From: Legionella cherrii
GTDB taxonomy: Bacteria; Pseudomonadota; Gammaproteobacteria; Legionellales; Legionellaceae
NCBI RefSeq assembly: GCF_900635815.1
Contig: NZ_LR134173.1
Coordinates: 3,256,001 to 3,320,000 of the forward strand
Direction of reading: 5' to 3'
Length of the DNA: 64,000 nt
The notes under the pieces are model-generated. The model made no database searches, was not told the origin of the DNA, and saw nothing but the letters and a program-made list of their open reading frames with translations. A program made the position numbers and the translations under genes. Positions 19,121 to 28,000 of the stretch are shown piece after piece (the stretch's first letter is position 1; every line of letters starts with the position of its first letter).

Positions 19121-19546
19121 TTATGGCGAACGAAGATAACCTTCAGCAAGTAAACGGGGCAAAATCTGTTGCCCCAAAATTGACGCAAATTGATATCCGC
19201 TAGTCTTAAAATGAGCATCTAACCATACAAAATGATCAATCTCACTGCCAGCAACTGGAACGCTTTCAATACGCACAAAATAGGTGCGCATCACCAATAA
19301 TGCATCTTCATATATAGCCTTTGCTTGGAACTCATCATAAGGAATAACGGATAGGACACCGACATTCAATTCTTCAAATAATTCCCTTCTTAATGCGTCT
19401 TCATCCGTTTCTCCACATTCAATCTTACCTCCAGGGACAATATACTCATTGGGTGGTTTCCCACGTTTATGTACTGCCAATACTCGATGCTGTGCATCAA
19501 AAATTAATGCACCTGCTTTAAAAATAGTTTTCACCAATTGATTCAT
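19121..19546 (-). CDS. Nudix hydrolase
   Basis: This 141-residue protein carries a Nudix box at about residues 40-62: GGKIECGETDEDALRREL then FEELNV. It has the Glu and REUXEE core; the usual late Gly is Asn. Such enzymes cleave a nucleoside diphosphate linked to another group; the substrate is not predictable, though the small single-domain form resembles MutT/ADP-ribose-type members. Its start lies inside the 3' end of the upstream zinc-ribbon gene (29-bp overlap), implying translational coupling. Confidence 0.88.
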   Translation of the reverse strand: MNQLVKTIFKAGALIFDAQHRVLAVHKRGKPPNEYIVPGGKIECGETDEDALRRELFEELNVGVLSVIPYDEFQAKAIYEDALLVMRTYFVRIESVPVAGSEIDHFVWLDAHFKTSGYQFASILGQQILPRLLAEGYLRSP

Positions 19547-20462
19547 TTTCCAATACCTTATCTGTTAAGTCAGTTAATTGGTTTAAAATGGCTATAGATG
19601 GATTACTAATACTCTTGGAAGTAGTAAAAACTGTATTACATTGTTCGCATCGGTGTTGCTGATGAGGAACTACCGCCAGAACTTCTGTATCAAAATGAGC
19701 ATGATAGCAACTAGGACAGCTAAGGCTAGTTAAATAGAGTTTGAGTTGAGGAATTGCTTTTTGAATTTGCAATACACGTACCATTTCAATATCCAGAAGA
19801 ATTCCATTGACCCAAACTTCGCTATACGTGTTATCGATGACGCGCTTTTTTTCACTATTGTACGCATGTACATGAATTGCACTTTCTTCCAAACGTTGTG
19901 CCGTCCAAATGATTGAAGGATTTGAACCCCAAATCTGAAATCCACCTGGATATCGTGTGCTATCTAAAGATATTTTACGTTCCGGCATTATCGAGGGTCG
20001 CTTTACTAATTTATCATCAAGTATCTCTTTGAATCGAATCACCGGGTTTGCAACACAACGCTTGTTGGTTAAGGTTAAACCGCCACAAAAGGTACAATAA
20101 TGTTCAAAAGAAGGGAGAACCGAGGCCAAGTCCTTATCAAGTAGTTCTGCGCCACAATGACTGCAATTCAAGCTTACGATATCAAAATCAAAAATTGAGC
20201 TCATGGTGTAACTTAGAGCACACTCTTCAGTAAGTGTCATCTTTTTTTCTTGCCAGATTAGCTCAACTTCCGGGAACGATTGGTCTATTATTTTTTTGCG
20301 CGAATGAGCCATTCTTGCATGAATATGAACACCGCGATCAAATTTATTATCGTGGCTATCAAACACTGCAGGTAAAGCACCCCATGCAGCTACTCCCCCA
20401 GGAAAATCATCCAGATTGATTGAAATGGATTCACGTTTCAACATTGGAATGTCATTGAGCAT
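19518..20462 (-). CDS. Duplicated zinc-ribbon protein coupled to a Nudix gene
   Basis: This 314-residue protein is built of two similar halves (about 13-140 and 163-290). Each starts with a PGG..WG segment (FPGGVAAWG, YPGGFQIWG), continues with an H-x-H strand (VHIHAR, IHVHAY) and a KK.VID motif, and ends in a CxxC..CxxC zinc ribbon (Cys100/103/123/126 and Cys249/252/272/275). No annotated family was recognised. The 29-bp overlap with the downstream Nudix hydrolase points to a joint function, perhaps binding a nucleotide or nucleic acid for that enzyme. No signal peptide is present. The double metal site and internal duplication are directly visible; the function is unknown. Confidence 0.7.
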   Translation of the reverse strand: MLNDIPMLKRESISINLDDFPGGVAAWGALPAVFDSHDNKFDRGVHIHARMAHSRKKIIDQSFPEVELIWQEKKMTLTEECALSYTMSSIFDFDIVSLNCSHCGAELLDKDLASVLPSFEHYCTFCGGLTLTNKRCVANPVIRFKEILDDKLVKRPSIMPERKISLDSTRYPGGFQIWGSNPSIIWTAQRLEESAIHVHAYNSEKKRVIDNTYSEVWVNGILLDIEMVRVLQIQKAIPQLKLYLTSLSCPSCYHAHFDTEVLAVVPHQQHRCEQCNTVFTTSKSISNPSIAILNQLTDLTDKVLENESIGENYF

Positions 20463-20716
20463 AGAGATACCTTAAAAATAATTAAAGTATCCCTCGCCCT
20501 ACAAGTTGAATAAGACATTACAAATCGGGAGGGACTCGAGAATAGATGTAATCATCAACTTGCGTGGATGCAAATGAATATAGAGAAAACTTTTTTGGAT
20601 GTCAATGTAAAGGTTGACTAAAGCGAATCATTTCAAGGAATATAAGAATATCTAAATGCTATAAATATTTAAATTACAATGATAAAAATACTCCTATACC
20701 ACACGATGATTGGTTC

Positions 20717-22054
20717 ATGTTAAAAAAAATAACTCTTTTGATATTATTGTTAATGGGATTGTTAAGCTGCACTAAACGGGTTGAACAGCCAATCTTCTCA
20801 CCACCTGATCAATTTCCTTCCAGTACTAAGAATTATAAGCCGGTAAATGATTTACCCTATGTTGCCTGGTGGCAGCAGTTTCACGATGACGAGTTAAATC
20901 AATTGATTGAGACTGGCTTGAGGAACAATATGGACATTCATATTGCTCTAGGAAACTTACAACAAGCACAAGGTGAATTACAGCAAGTTAAGCTGAGTTG
21001 GATACCTCTAGTACAAATATTTGCTGGTTATTCGACAAACCCCGCACTTGGGGCGCCTGGGGCATTTTTTGGGGTATGGCCCTATTATTTTTTAAATATT
21101 ATGAAGCTTTATACGCAACAAAAACAAGTGACGTACAATGTTCAATATCGTCTCGCTGCAATTGAAGCAACACGTCTGACATTAATCGCTCAAATAGCAT
21201 CCGCCTATTTCACATTAATCGCTCAATTAGAACAATTGAGATTATTACAACAATTAGATGATGACTTAAAATCACTCGTTAAATTGAGCGAAGGAGAAAT
21301 TAAGATTGGATTGGAAAATGAAATCACTCTGAGCCAATTGCAAACCGATGAACAACTTGTTGCCGCTCAGATTAAACCTGTTTTGCATAATATCGTATTC
21401 AGTGAAAATGCACTTCGATATTTGATTAATGCAAATCCGGGGAAAGTTAAAACGAAGCATAACTTCTCAAAAATTGATTTTTCTCGCTTTAAACCTGGCA
21501 GCTTACCTGCTACGGTATTAAATAATCGTCCTGATTTGAAAATGGCTCAATATGCATTAAAAGCTTCTCATGAAGGAGTTAAAGTGGCTTACAGCGATTT
21601 TTTCCCTGGATTGCAACTCGATGACTTTCTTGGTGACGTACATCAACCCGATGGTCATTTTGCTCAGGCATCTGATGCCTACGTTAATTGGACTATTCCA
21701 CCAAGTTCTCTTGGTAAAATTGCAGCAAGCAAAGGAGCTTATAATGCTCGAGTTTCCGAATTTAATAAAACAGTGAAACGAATTTTAAGAGAAGTTGATA
21801 GCGATTATTCTGCCAATAGACGCATGAATGAAAAATTTGTGGCTTATTTGCGCGCTGAAAAAAATTATCGCCATAAATATAAATTGCAACAAGGCCTGCT
21901 CAATACAGGGCTTCTTTCTTACAAAGAATTATTACAAAGCAAAATCTATTTAGATAACTTGGCACTCTCAACAAATCAAGCTAAATTGGAACTTGCTATG
22001 TCATTGGTTATTTTGTATCAAGACTTGGCTGGAGGATATGCTCACAGTAAATAG
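20717..22054 (+). CDS. Outer-membrane efflux lipoprotein (NodT/OMF family)
   Basis: This 445-residue protein begins with a lipoprotein signal ending in the lipobox LLSC (Cys about residue 18), then two outer-membrane-efflux repeats rich in long amphipathic helices, as in TolC-like NodT/OprM channels. WWQQFHDDELNQLI near residue 56 is a family hallmark. It should form the outer-membrane duct for the downstream membrane fusion protein and FUSC pump. It is the first gene of the operon, separated from the next by a repeat element. Confidence 0.88.
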   Translation: MLKKITLLILLLMGLLSCTKRVEQPIFSPPDQFPSSTKNYKPVNDLPYVAWWQQFHDDELNQLIETGLRNNMDIHIALGNLQQAQGELQQVKLSWIPLVQIFAGYSTNPALGAPGAFFGVWPYYFLNIMKLYTQQKQVTYNVQYRLAAIEATRLTLIAQIASAYFTLIAQLEQLRLLQQLDDDLKSLVKLSEGEIKIGLENEITLSQLQTDEQLVAAQIKPVLHNIVFSENALRYLINANPGKVKTKHNFSKIDFSRFKPGSLPATVLNNRPDLKMAQYALKASHEGVKVAYSDFFPGLQLDDFLGDVHQPDGHFAQASDAYVNWTIPPSSLGKIAASKGAYNARVSEFNKTVKRILREVDSDYSANRRMNEKFVAYLRAEKNYRHKYKLQQGLLNTGLLSYKELLQSKIYLDNLALSTNQAKLELAMSLVILYQDLAGGYAHSK

Positions 22055-22072
22055 TTATTGGGAATAGTCGAA

Positions 22073-22176
22073 GCTTCACTGCAGTTTTGGGGCTCGCATC
22101 TCGAGAGGCACGAGGGATCTTCATGGTGTAGTACCGTGTTACGATGGGAGATCACTTGTGCCACTCGGGATGACGG
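22073..22176. repeat. REP-like inverted repeat inside the efflux operon
   Basis: The segment carries GAGGGATCT and GGGAGATC blocks and ends in CTCGGGATGACG. On the reverse strand it reads CGTCATCCCGAG followed by GATCTCCC and GATCCCTC, the same vocabulary as the repeat at 25106-25133. It occupies most of the gap between the OMF and MFP genes, so it may lower or process downstream mRNA. Confidence 0.6.
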
Positions 22177-22235
22177 ATGTTTCGCTGTGCTGTATCCCGG
22201 GCTACATACTCATTTTAAGGCTAACCGTATATTTT

Positions 22236-23264
22236 ATGATAAAATTTACTCGAACTCGTATACACATTAAGCAAGGTTTTGCTCGATTAAAACGCTGGCT
22301 CACTATAGCCAATGTCATCATTTTTATTGGCTTTTTAACGACAATTATCTATCTTTTTTCTTTTTTATTTCCTTTTACCGATAATGCATTTGTCGTCAAT
22401 AATGTGCGTCCTGTCGCAGCCCTTGCTAATGGTTATATTACAAATCTTTATATAAACAATGGTGATTTTGTCAAAAAAGGCCAAAAACTCTTCACTGTTT
22501 TTCAAAAACCCTATATCTATGCCCTAGAGCAACTCAGCGCAGACTTAGCAGGCGCAGAAGCAAGACTTGCTGCTTTAAAAGCAACCTATGAACGCCATCT
22601 CAAGCTCAGTCAAAATGAGCAAAGGAATTACATTAAACTCAAATTGGATGACCAAAAATTTCATAAAGGTTATTTATTAAAATCGGTCTCGCTTATTACC
22701 TTACAAAATTCGCAGCAAGAAACAAAAGCAGCTAAAGACAGATGGGATGCGGCTTTAAAACAACTAGAAGTTGATCAGCATCAGATAAGAGCCCAAGAAA
22801 ATGAAATTAAATCCCTGCATGCCCGTTTAAAAAATGCCAAGGTCAACTTGGAACAAACAGATGTATATGCGCAAAGTAATGGCATTATTCAAAATTTGTT
22901 TTTTAGTGTCGGAACACCGGTAAATATGAACCAACCACTTTTTTCTTTAGTTGATACGGATAATATTTACATTCAAGCAAACTTTAACGAAACCGATTTA
23001 GGTCAGGTGCGTAAAGGTTCCAAAGTATTGGTATTTCCTAGAATGTATTTGGGAAGAAAAATGTTTCATGGTGTCATTGATTCCGATTATTGGTCGGCCA
23101 ATAGGCAGTTGGTGGATAACCGCACTCAGTTACAAAATGTCATCAATGAAAATCAATGGATCTTATTACCACAAAGACTGCCGGTAATTATCCGAATCAC
23201 TGATCCCGATCCCGATTACCCACTACGTCTTGGAACAAGTGCTTATGTCTATATCAAAGTTTGA
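22236..23264 (+). CDS. HlyD-type membrane fusion protein (EmrA/AaeA-like)
   Basis: This 342-residue periplasmic adaptor has one N-terminal membrane anchor (about 20-42), a biotinyl-lipoyl-like half-motif (ANGYITNLYINNGDFVKKGQ), a long alpha-hairpin with coiled coil (about 95-215), the second lipoyl half (AQSNGIIQNLFFSVGTPV) and a beta-barrel domain. It links the FUSC inner-membrane pump to the outer-membrane channel. The start was set at ATG 22236 because the upstream in-frame sequence lies in a repeat element. Its end overlaps the start of the FUSC N-half gene by 20 bp. Confidence 0.85.
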   Translation: MIKFTRTRIHIKQGFARLKRWLTIANVIIFIGFLTTIIYLFSFLFPFTDNAFVVNNVRPVAALANGYITNLYINNGDFVKKGQKLFTVFQKPYIYALEQLSADLAGAEARLAALKATYERHLKLSQNEQRNYIKLKLDDQKFHKGYLLKSVSLITLQNSQQETKAAKDRWDAALKQLEVDQHQIRAQENEIKSLHARLKNAKVNLEQTDVYAQSNGIIQNLFFSVGTPVNMNQPLFSLVDTDNIYIQANFNETDLGQVRKGSKVLVFPRMYLGRKMFHGVIDSDYWSANRQLVDNRTQLQNVINENQWILLPQRLPVIIRITDPDPDYPLRLGTSAYVYIKV

Positions 23265-24177
23265 GCAATGGCTTGATAAGGTTGATCCATATGCCTTACA
23301 AAGAATCACTCTTTATAAGTCTCTTGTGGTTGCGACAGTACAAGTATATGTTTATTGGTTATTTCAACCCGTCAGTTTTCTGGCTTTTTTTTCACCTTTT
23401 CTTTTGTTATCCCTCTATGAAGCGCCAGTGCTTCCGACCTTTAAAGAAAAGGAATGGTTACTGATTTTCATCGGAATTGCAGTGATCCTCATTAGCGTGT
23501 CTTTTTATCTTGTTTACCCATTCCGTGGCGTCTTTTTCTTTTTTTCAATATTTGTCTTCGCAGTAACCTATTTTTGCGTATTAAAATATTTCTATGCGTT
23601 AAAAAGTTTATCCATGCTGCTTATCGCTACTGGAGCCGTTGTTCTAAGCACTGAACCACCTGCCAATCTTGAAGTGGCGTATGGTTTTATTTCATCCACT
23701 GCGTTATCAATAACCACGACCTTAATTTGTTTGAGATTTTTTCCCAATATGTATTTGATCATATGGAATAAGGCGCTGCAAAAATTCATTTTATACCTCG
23801 AAGAGGATATTGATTCGGCCCTCAATCAAGATCGTAAGAGCCCTATAGGAGAAGAGATTCAACATTTGGGAATGGTTCGAAATTATCGGCGGCTGCTTCC
23901 CAAGAAGTACGTCATGCAAACTTATCGGGTTTCAGTATATATCCGAAATATTCAACATGCCTTGGACAATTTATATTATGAGACCAAAAATGAATTATTT
24001 TGGCATGGCGTCAAAAATAATCTCTCTCGCCTCAGACATAATATGAAAACGTATACTCCATGCGGTACACCGACCCTATATGTAGCGCCTAAAACCCAAT
24101 TGCAGTTTTATATTACCCGCTGTCTGCAACTGGCCTTTCTCCGTTGGAATAGATTATGCTCACTGCGGAAAAACTAA
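23245..24177 (+). CDS. FUSC-family exporter, N-terminal half
   Basis: This 310-residue protein has several hydrophobic segments in its first half (about residues 28-190) and a soluble helical tail, matching one half of the fusaric-acid/aromatic-acid exporter (FUSC, AaeB-like) architecture. FUSC pumps usually occur as one polypeptide of about 650-700 residues with two such halves; here the second half is a separate overlapping gene. The start was set at ATG 23245, inside the preceding MFP gene; an upstream TTG is less likely. Likely substrates are aromatic or weak organic acids, by family only. Confidence 0.75.
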   Translation: MSISKFEQWLDKVDPYALQRITLYKSLVVATVQVYVYWLFQPVSFLAFFSPFLLLSLYEAPVLPTFKEKEWLLIFIGIAVILISVSFYLVYPFRGVFFFFSIFVFAVTYFCVLKYFYALKSLSMLLIATGAVVLSTEPPANLEVAYGFISSTALSITTTLICLRFFPNMYLIIWNKALQKFILYLEEDIDSALNQDRKSPIGEEIQHLGMVRNYRRLLPKKYVMQTYRVSVYIRNIQHALDNLYYETKNELFWHGVKNNLSRLRHNMKTYTPCGTPTLYVAPKTQLQFYITRCLQLAFLRWNRLCSLRKN

Positions 24178-25046
24178 AAAAGAAGCTTGATTACGCGCGG
24201 TTTACTCAATTGGCAATTATGTTTATGGTTGCCATGTGGGTTTATTTATTTACGACTATTCCTCACAAGTGGTGGGTTTTGCTGACCTTAATTATGGTCA
24301 GTGCGGGAATTGAACCCGGGTTAATTATTAGAAGAGCAATCCATCGTGTTGGGGGTACTTTTGCCGCATTGTTAGTTTTAATTCCCTTGATTTATCTCAT
24401 GCAGGTAAATTACCGATTAATCCCCATTGTATTTATTGTCGCAATCATTGGATTAGCTGTCACGGCATTAAATACAAGACGGTACGATATCAGTGTTTTT
24501 TTCATTACTCTTGTCGTTTTTTTGCTTTTAGCACAAACAACGGACGCAAATTCCCCCGAGGGGCCATTTGAAATGGTACTGAATCGAGGGATATGTACTT
24601 TGATTGGCGTCTTTATTGTTTTGGTTGGCGATTATTTTTTATTTCAAGCCTATCGTTATTCACAAAAACTTTATTTATTTCACCAAATGATGGTATACAA
24701 TTTTTTTAACGATACCATGCAGCAAATCGTCAAATGCCGATCTAAAAAAATTAATACCTTTATTTTTGTTGAACAATTGCGTGGCCAAGTCATTAAACAT
24801 TGTGCGCCTATCACAATTAGTTCTGAAAACTTGAAACTTGAAGTAAAAATCAGCGCCGAAACCAAAAAAAGGGTCGACATTTTTCAAGAAACAATTTGGG
24901 ATCTACGAAGGCTTATCTTTGCGTTATGCGTTTCAGAGTTTGTTTTACATTCCTCGACAACAACTGAGAAATATTTACAACAGTTTAAGATATTAATGAA
25001 GAAAGCAAAGGACAATTTTATATATACTGAAGATATTTTAGGATAG
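24156..25046 (+). CDS. FUSC-family exporter, C-terminal half
   Basis: This 296-residue protein has an N-terminal block of membrane helices (about residues 18-170) and a soluble C-terminal helical region, the second FUSC module. LTLIMVSAGIEPGLIIRRA with GGTFAAL is characteristic of the FUSC conserved core. Its ATG lies 22 bp inside the previous gene in another frame, so it is probably made by coupled translation to form a heteromeric pump. The overlap contains short A runs, so an ancestral fusion broken by a frameshift is an alternative. It is the last gene of the operon; a GTCATCC-type repeat follows. Confidence 0.78.
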   Translation: MLTAEKLKKKLDYARFTQLAIMFMVAMWVYLFTTIPHKWWVLLTLIMVSAGIEPGLIIRRAIHRVGGTFAALLVLIPLIYLMQVNYRLIPIVFIVAIIGLAVTALNTRRYDISVFFITLVVFLLLAQTTDANSPEGPFEMVLNRGICTLIGVFIVLVGDYFLFQAYRYSQKLYLFHQMMVYNFFNDTMQQIVKCRSKKINTFIFVEQLRGQVIKHCAPITISSENLKLEVKISAETKKRVDIFQETIWDLRRLIFALCVSEFVLHSSTTTEKYLQQFKILMKKAKDNFIYTEDILG

Positions 25047-25082
25047 ATTCTCCAGAAACATAAAATGTCACAGTCCTACGCC

Positions 25083-25133
25083 CCAGGATGACGGGGTTCG
25101 TGACACGTCATCCCGAACTTAGTGAGGGATCTC
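25083..25133. repeat. GTCATCC-type REP-like repeat
   Basis: CAGGATGACG and CACGTCATCC form an inverted repeat, followed by the conserved-looking CGTCATCCCGAACTTAGTGA then GGGATCTC. It lies between two convergent genes (ends at 25046 and 25180), where it could stabilise or terminate transcripts. Confidence 0.65.
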
Positions 25134-25179
25134 TAACCCGTGGCTCGTCATTACTCAAGATGAGGGAGTTGGGTAGTAT

Positions 25180-25731
25180 CTACATTCTGTTAGTCAGTTG
25201 AGATCTATATTCACTCGGCTCTGCGGTAACCTGATTTAAAATTACTGCTCTTTTTTCGGTAATAACTCGATTCAAAATTCTTAATTCAGAAATTGCATCC
25301 GTTTTCTTTTGCTCCAAGCCAGTCACCAGCTGATTCAAATGATCAATTTTTTCAGATGTATTTGAAATTTCGGTGTCTAAATGCAACTTTTGATAATCAT
25401 ACTGCTCCATAGGTGAAGCACCTGCCGCTTGTCTTCCAAGAAAACGATTAGTCCTGCTGTAATCGGCAAGTACGCTATTTAATTGCGCGCGATATGCTGC
25501 TTCTAAGGTTTCTACTGTGCCATAATTATTTTGATGCACTTGTTTTCTGTTCTTAAGCCCATCCAGACGTTCTTGCGCATTTGCTAAGTCTTTATTGCAG
25601 CGATCGATTCGCTCTTCCAACTGCTCAAAATGAGGTCCGTATGAGTGGTTAATATCGAGTAATTGCTCCAAGGTCAGTTGTCTAAAATATTGTCGCAGTT
25701 CAAAAGCAGTTTTATTTGGAAATTTTGACAT
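25180..25731 (-). CDS. Coiled-coil hypothetical protein
   Basis: This 183-residue soluble protein is almost entirely helical, with coiled-coil heptads at about residues 30-65 and 118-165 separated by a Gly/Ala-rich linker (LGRQAAGASPMEQ). No signal peptide, membrane segment or recognised family is present. It is a lone gene, convergent with the efflux operon. The size and lone-gene context allow a small effector or a structural protein; neither is supported by specific motifs. Confidence 0.55.
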   Translation of the reverse strand: MSKFPNKTAFELRQYFRQLTLEQLLDINHSYGPHFEQLEERIDRCNKDLANAQERLDGLKNRKQVHQNNYGTVETLEAAYRAQLNSVLADYSRTNRFLGRQAAGASPMEQYDYQKLHLDTEISNTSEKIDHLNQLVTGLEQKKTDAISELRILNRVITEKRAVILNQVTAEPSEYRSQLTNRM

Positions 25732-25883
25732 GGTTTACTCCATAAGGTGCAAAAAATCAAATAATATCCTTTTGTTATCCAAATAAAAAGTTCTTTTACC
25801 ATTTTGGTTATTTATAAGTCTTTTCTTGATCGGAAATTATGAAAACCTGGAGTAAGTAAGGTGTTTTACAAAAAAAGGTTATT

Positions 25884-26528
25884 TTATTGTCTCTCGCCTA
25901 GAGTATTAGAATTATCACCATGAAGCGTGTGAATTAGATTTATTTTAATGAGCTCAGCCAAGGTCTTAGCCTTCATTTTCCGCATTACATTGGCACGATG
26001 AACTTCTACAGTGGATATGGATATATCAAGCTCATGAGCAATTTGCTTATTTAATTTTCCATCAATCACAAAATCCATCACTTGCCGCTCACGTTTGGTT
26101 AATCGTTGAAGACGTTCAAAAAAATCAGATTGAGATTGGAGGCGATAATTATACGTTTTTTTAAGCAATTTTTGCGTCACTTCAAGTAAATGCTGATGAT
26201 TCACTGGTTTAAGAATAAAATCGGATGCTCCGGCTTTCATTGCACGAACAACCATTGGAATGTCACCATAACCCGTGATCATAATGACTAAAAGTTGAGT
26301 TTTTGATACATTGAGATGTTGCTCTAGTAACTCTAAGCCACTTATGACTGGCATACGCACATCAATAATCAAGCACCCTCTTTGCTTCAGATCATAATTT
26401 TCAAGAAACTCCTTCGCATTACTATAGGTGTATACGGGGATATTTACTGATTCAAATAACCAACGAAGGGCTTGGCAAAGCTCAGGATCATCATCTACGA
26501 TAAAAACTGCACCATCGGTGAAATCCAT
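25884..26528 (-). CDS. FixJ/NarL-type response regulator
   Basis: This 214-residue protein has an N-terminal receiver with acidic pocket VDDD (about 11-14), phospho-acceptor Asp56 in IIDVRMP, the switch Thr in MITGYGD and Lys in FILKPV. A LuxR-type helix-turn-helix follows (about 143-205: LTKRERQVMDFV, ISISTVEVHRANVMRKM). This is the FixJ/TtrR layout, a DNA-binding activator switched by a partner kinase. No histidine kinase is adjacent; the hybrid kinase at 3721 is remote and has its own receiver, so the partner is unknown. Confidence 0.9.
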   Translation of the reverse strand: MDFTDGAVFIVDDDPELCQALRWLFESVNIPVYTYSNAKEFLENYDLKQRGCLIIDVRMPVISGLELLEQHLNVSKTQLLVIMITGYGDIPMVVRAMKAGASDFILKPVNHQHLLEVTQKLLKKTYNYRLQSQSDFFERLQRLTKRERQVMDFVIDGKLNKQIAHELDISISTVEVHRANVMRKMKAKTLAELIKINLIHTLHGDNSNTLGERQ

Positions 26529-26849
26529 CTCTATTTCCTTAGTGAATGAGTACTAAGTTGAATGCAAGTAATTCATACAACAGGATATTGCCATTCCCAA
26601 ACAGAATCCAATTACAATGGATTCGTTGTCTTGATAAATCCGGTTCCTTCATCACAAAATTCACTCTTATTATAATTTTAGCAGTTTTTTTTATCTATTG
26701 TGACGCACTGAGGTTATTGCGTTTATTAGGGTTTACCTCAGCTGTGTAAACCCCATGAGTCATATTACGATAACGTTTTGAATAATAACAAAACAATTTA
26801 ATTGAGCAAATAGAAAAAAACATCCATTTTTTTAGCAGGAGATTTATTT
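26529..26849. other. Divergent intergenic region with hairpin
   Basis: This 321-bp region separates the divergent FixJ-like and phaB genes. An 8-bp perfect inverted repeat GGGTTTAC/GTAAACCC with a 9-nt loop lies at 26729-26753, about 100 bp upstream of phaB, and may be an operator or attenuator hairpin. A short open frame at 26546-26749 is not convincing as a gene. Confidence 0.4.
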
Positions 26850-27590
26850 ATGGAAAAAAAAGTAGCCGTTGTTACCGGTGGCACTGGAGGGATAGGCACT
26901 GCAATCTGCAGACGCCTTTCTGAGAATTATAAGGTCGTTGCCTGTTACTTTAAGAATGGCAAACCTGATGAAGTATTACAATGGCAAACCCTACAAAAAA
27001 AAGCAGGTTATAATGTTGAAATTCTCTTTGCAAATCTAGTCAATTTTTCTGATTGTGAAGCCATTACAAATTCAATTATAGAACGCTTTGGTCGTATTGA
27101 TATTTTAGTAAATAACGCCGGATCTACCTGCGATGTCAGTCTAAAAAACATGGAACCACATCATTGGCAACAAGTTATTGATGCCAATTTAACCAGCACA
27201 TTCAATATCACCCGTAATGTACTTCCTTTCATGATTGAAAAAAAATTCGGCCGTATCGTGAGTATTTCATCCGTTAATGGCCGAAAAGGACAATTGGGGC
27301 AATGCAATTATGCTGCTACAAAATCCGCTTTATTTGGATTCACCAAGAGTTTAGCCCTGGAAGTTGCAAATAAGGGGATCACCGTGAATACTATTTCTCC
27401 CGGTTATATTGAAACATCAATGCTGGCCACTATGAAAAAAGAAGTCATTAGCAAGATTACCAAGAGCATTCCTGTAGGACGCCTTGGAAAACCTGAAGAA
27501 ATTGCCAACGCCGTATCTTTTTTAGTAAGGGAGGATGCAGGATTTATCACAGGTTCTAACCTGGATATCAATGGGGGCCAATATATGTAG
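26850..27590 (+). CDS. phaB: Acetoacetyl-CoA reductase (SDR family)
   Basis: This short-chain dehydrogenase of 246 residues reduces acetoacetyl-CoA to 3-hydroxybutyryl-CoA with NADPH, the second step of polyhydroxybutyrate synthesis. Motifs: cofactor loop TGGTGGIG (9-16), NNAG, the catalytic Ser in SISSVNG with YAATK (Tyr and Lys), and the PhaB-typical tail EIANAVSFL..TGSNLDINGGQYM. AGGAG precedes the ATG. A PHB depolymerase gene lies 1.7 kb downstream, supporting a PHB role. A FabG-like reductase is the alternative. Confidence 0.88.
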   Translation: MEKKVAVVTGGTGGIGTAICRRLSENYKVVACYFKNGKPDEVLQWQTLQKKAGYNVEILFANLVNFSDCEAITNSIIERFGRIDILVNNAGSTCDVSLKNMEPHHWQQVIDANLTSTFNITRNVLPFMIEKKFGRIVSISSVNGRKGQLGQCNYAATKSALFGFTKSLALEVANKGITVNTISPGYIETSMLATMKKEVISKITKSIPVGRLGKPEEIANAVSFLVREDAGFITGSNLDINGGQYM

Positions 27591-27828
27591 CGCGGGGCAT
27601 ATTCGTCTATTCTTCCAACTACGGTTCCTAAAAATTCGCTCTAGTGTTTGGGTGCTTCTAAACTCATTAAGAAACATTTTATTTTTTACACTCGATTTGC
27701 TCCCTATCCCTGGACATAGCCAAGCTAAAATAGTGCCTTTTTCATTCTTTCTGTAATAAGATGAAAATAATAAAGCATTTTTTATTCAACGATAACTTTA
27801 GTATGAAATAAATAATCAACAACAATAA

Positions 27829-27967
27829 GGGCTGTTTTCAATTCGCTGGCTTGAGCCAAAATGCTTTGACTTTAGAGCACCGAAACGCAGCGTACAACGA
27901 ATTAGTGGGTATCGGCGCACATAAAATTAAAGCATTTTGGCCAAGACAATAGAATGGTACACAGCCC
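27829..27967. mobile_element. MITE-like inverted-repeat element (139 bp)
   Basis: The element is bounded by perfect 7-bp terminal repeats GGGCTGT (27829) and ACAGCCC (27961-27967). Inside these is a perfect 12-bp inverted repeat, CCAAAATGCTTT (27856-27867) and AAAGCATTTTGG (27929-27940). It has no coding capacity, as expected for a non-autonomous transposable element. No clear target duplication was seen. It lies 34 bp before the next gene and may affect its promoter. Confidence 0.6.
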
Positions 27968-28000
27968 CTACGTTCATTACGGTTTTTGTAGGAGATAATC

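Noticed and set aside
26546..26749. A 67-residue open frame with one hydrophobic stretch before phaB
   Set aside because: No ribosome site, no recognisable homology, and its end lies in a hairpin; likely chance.
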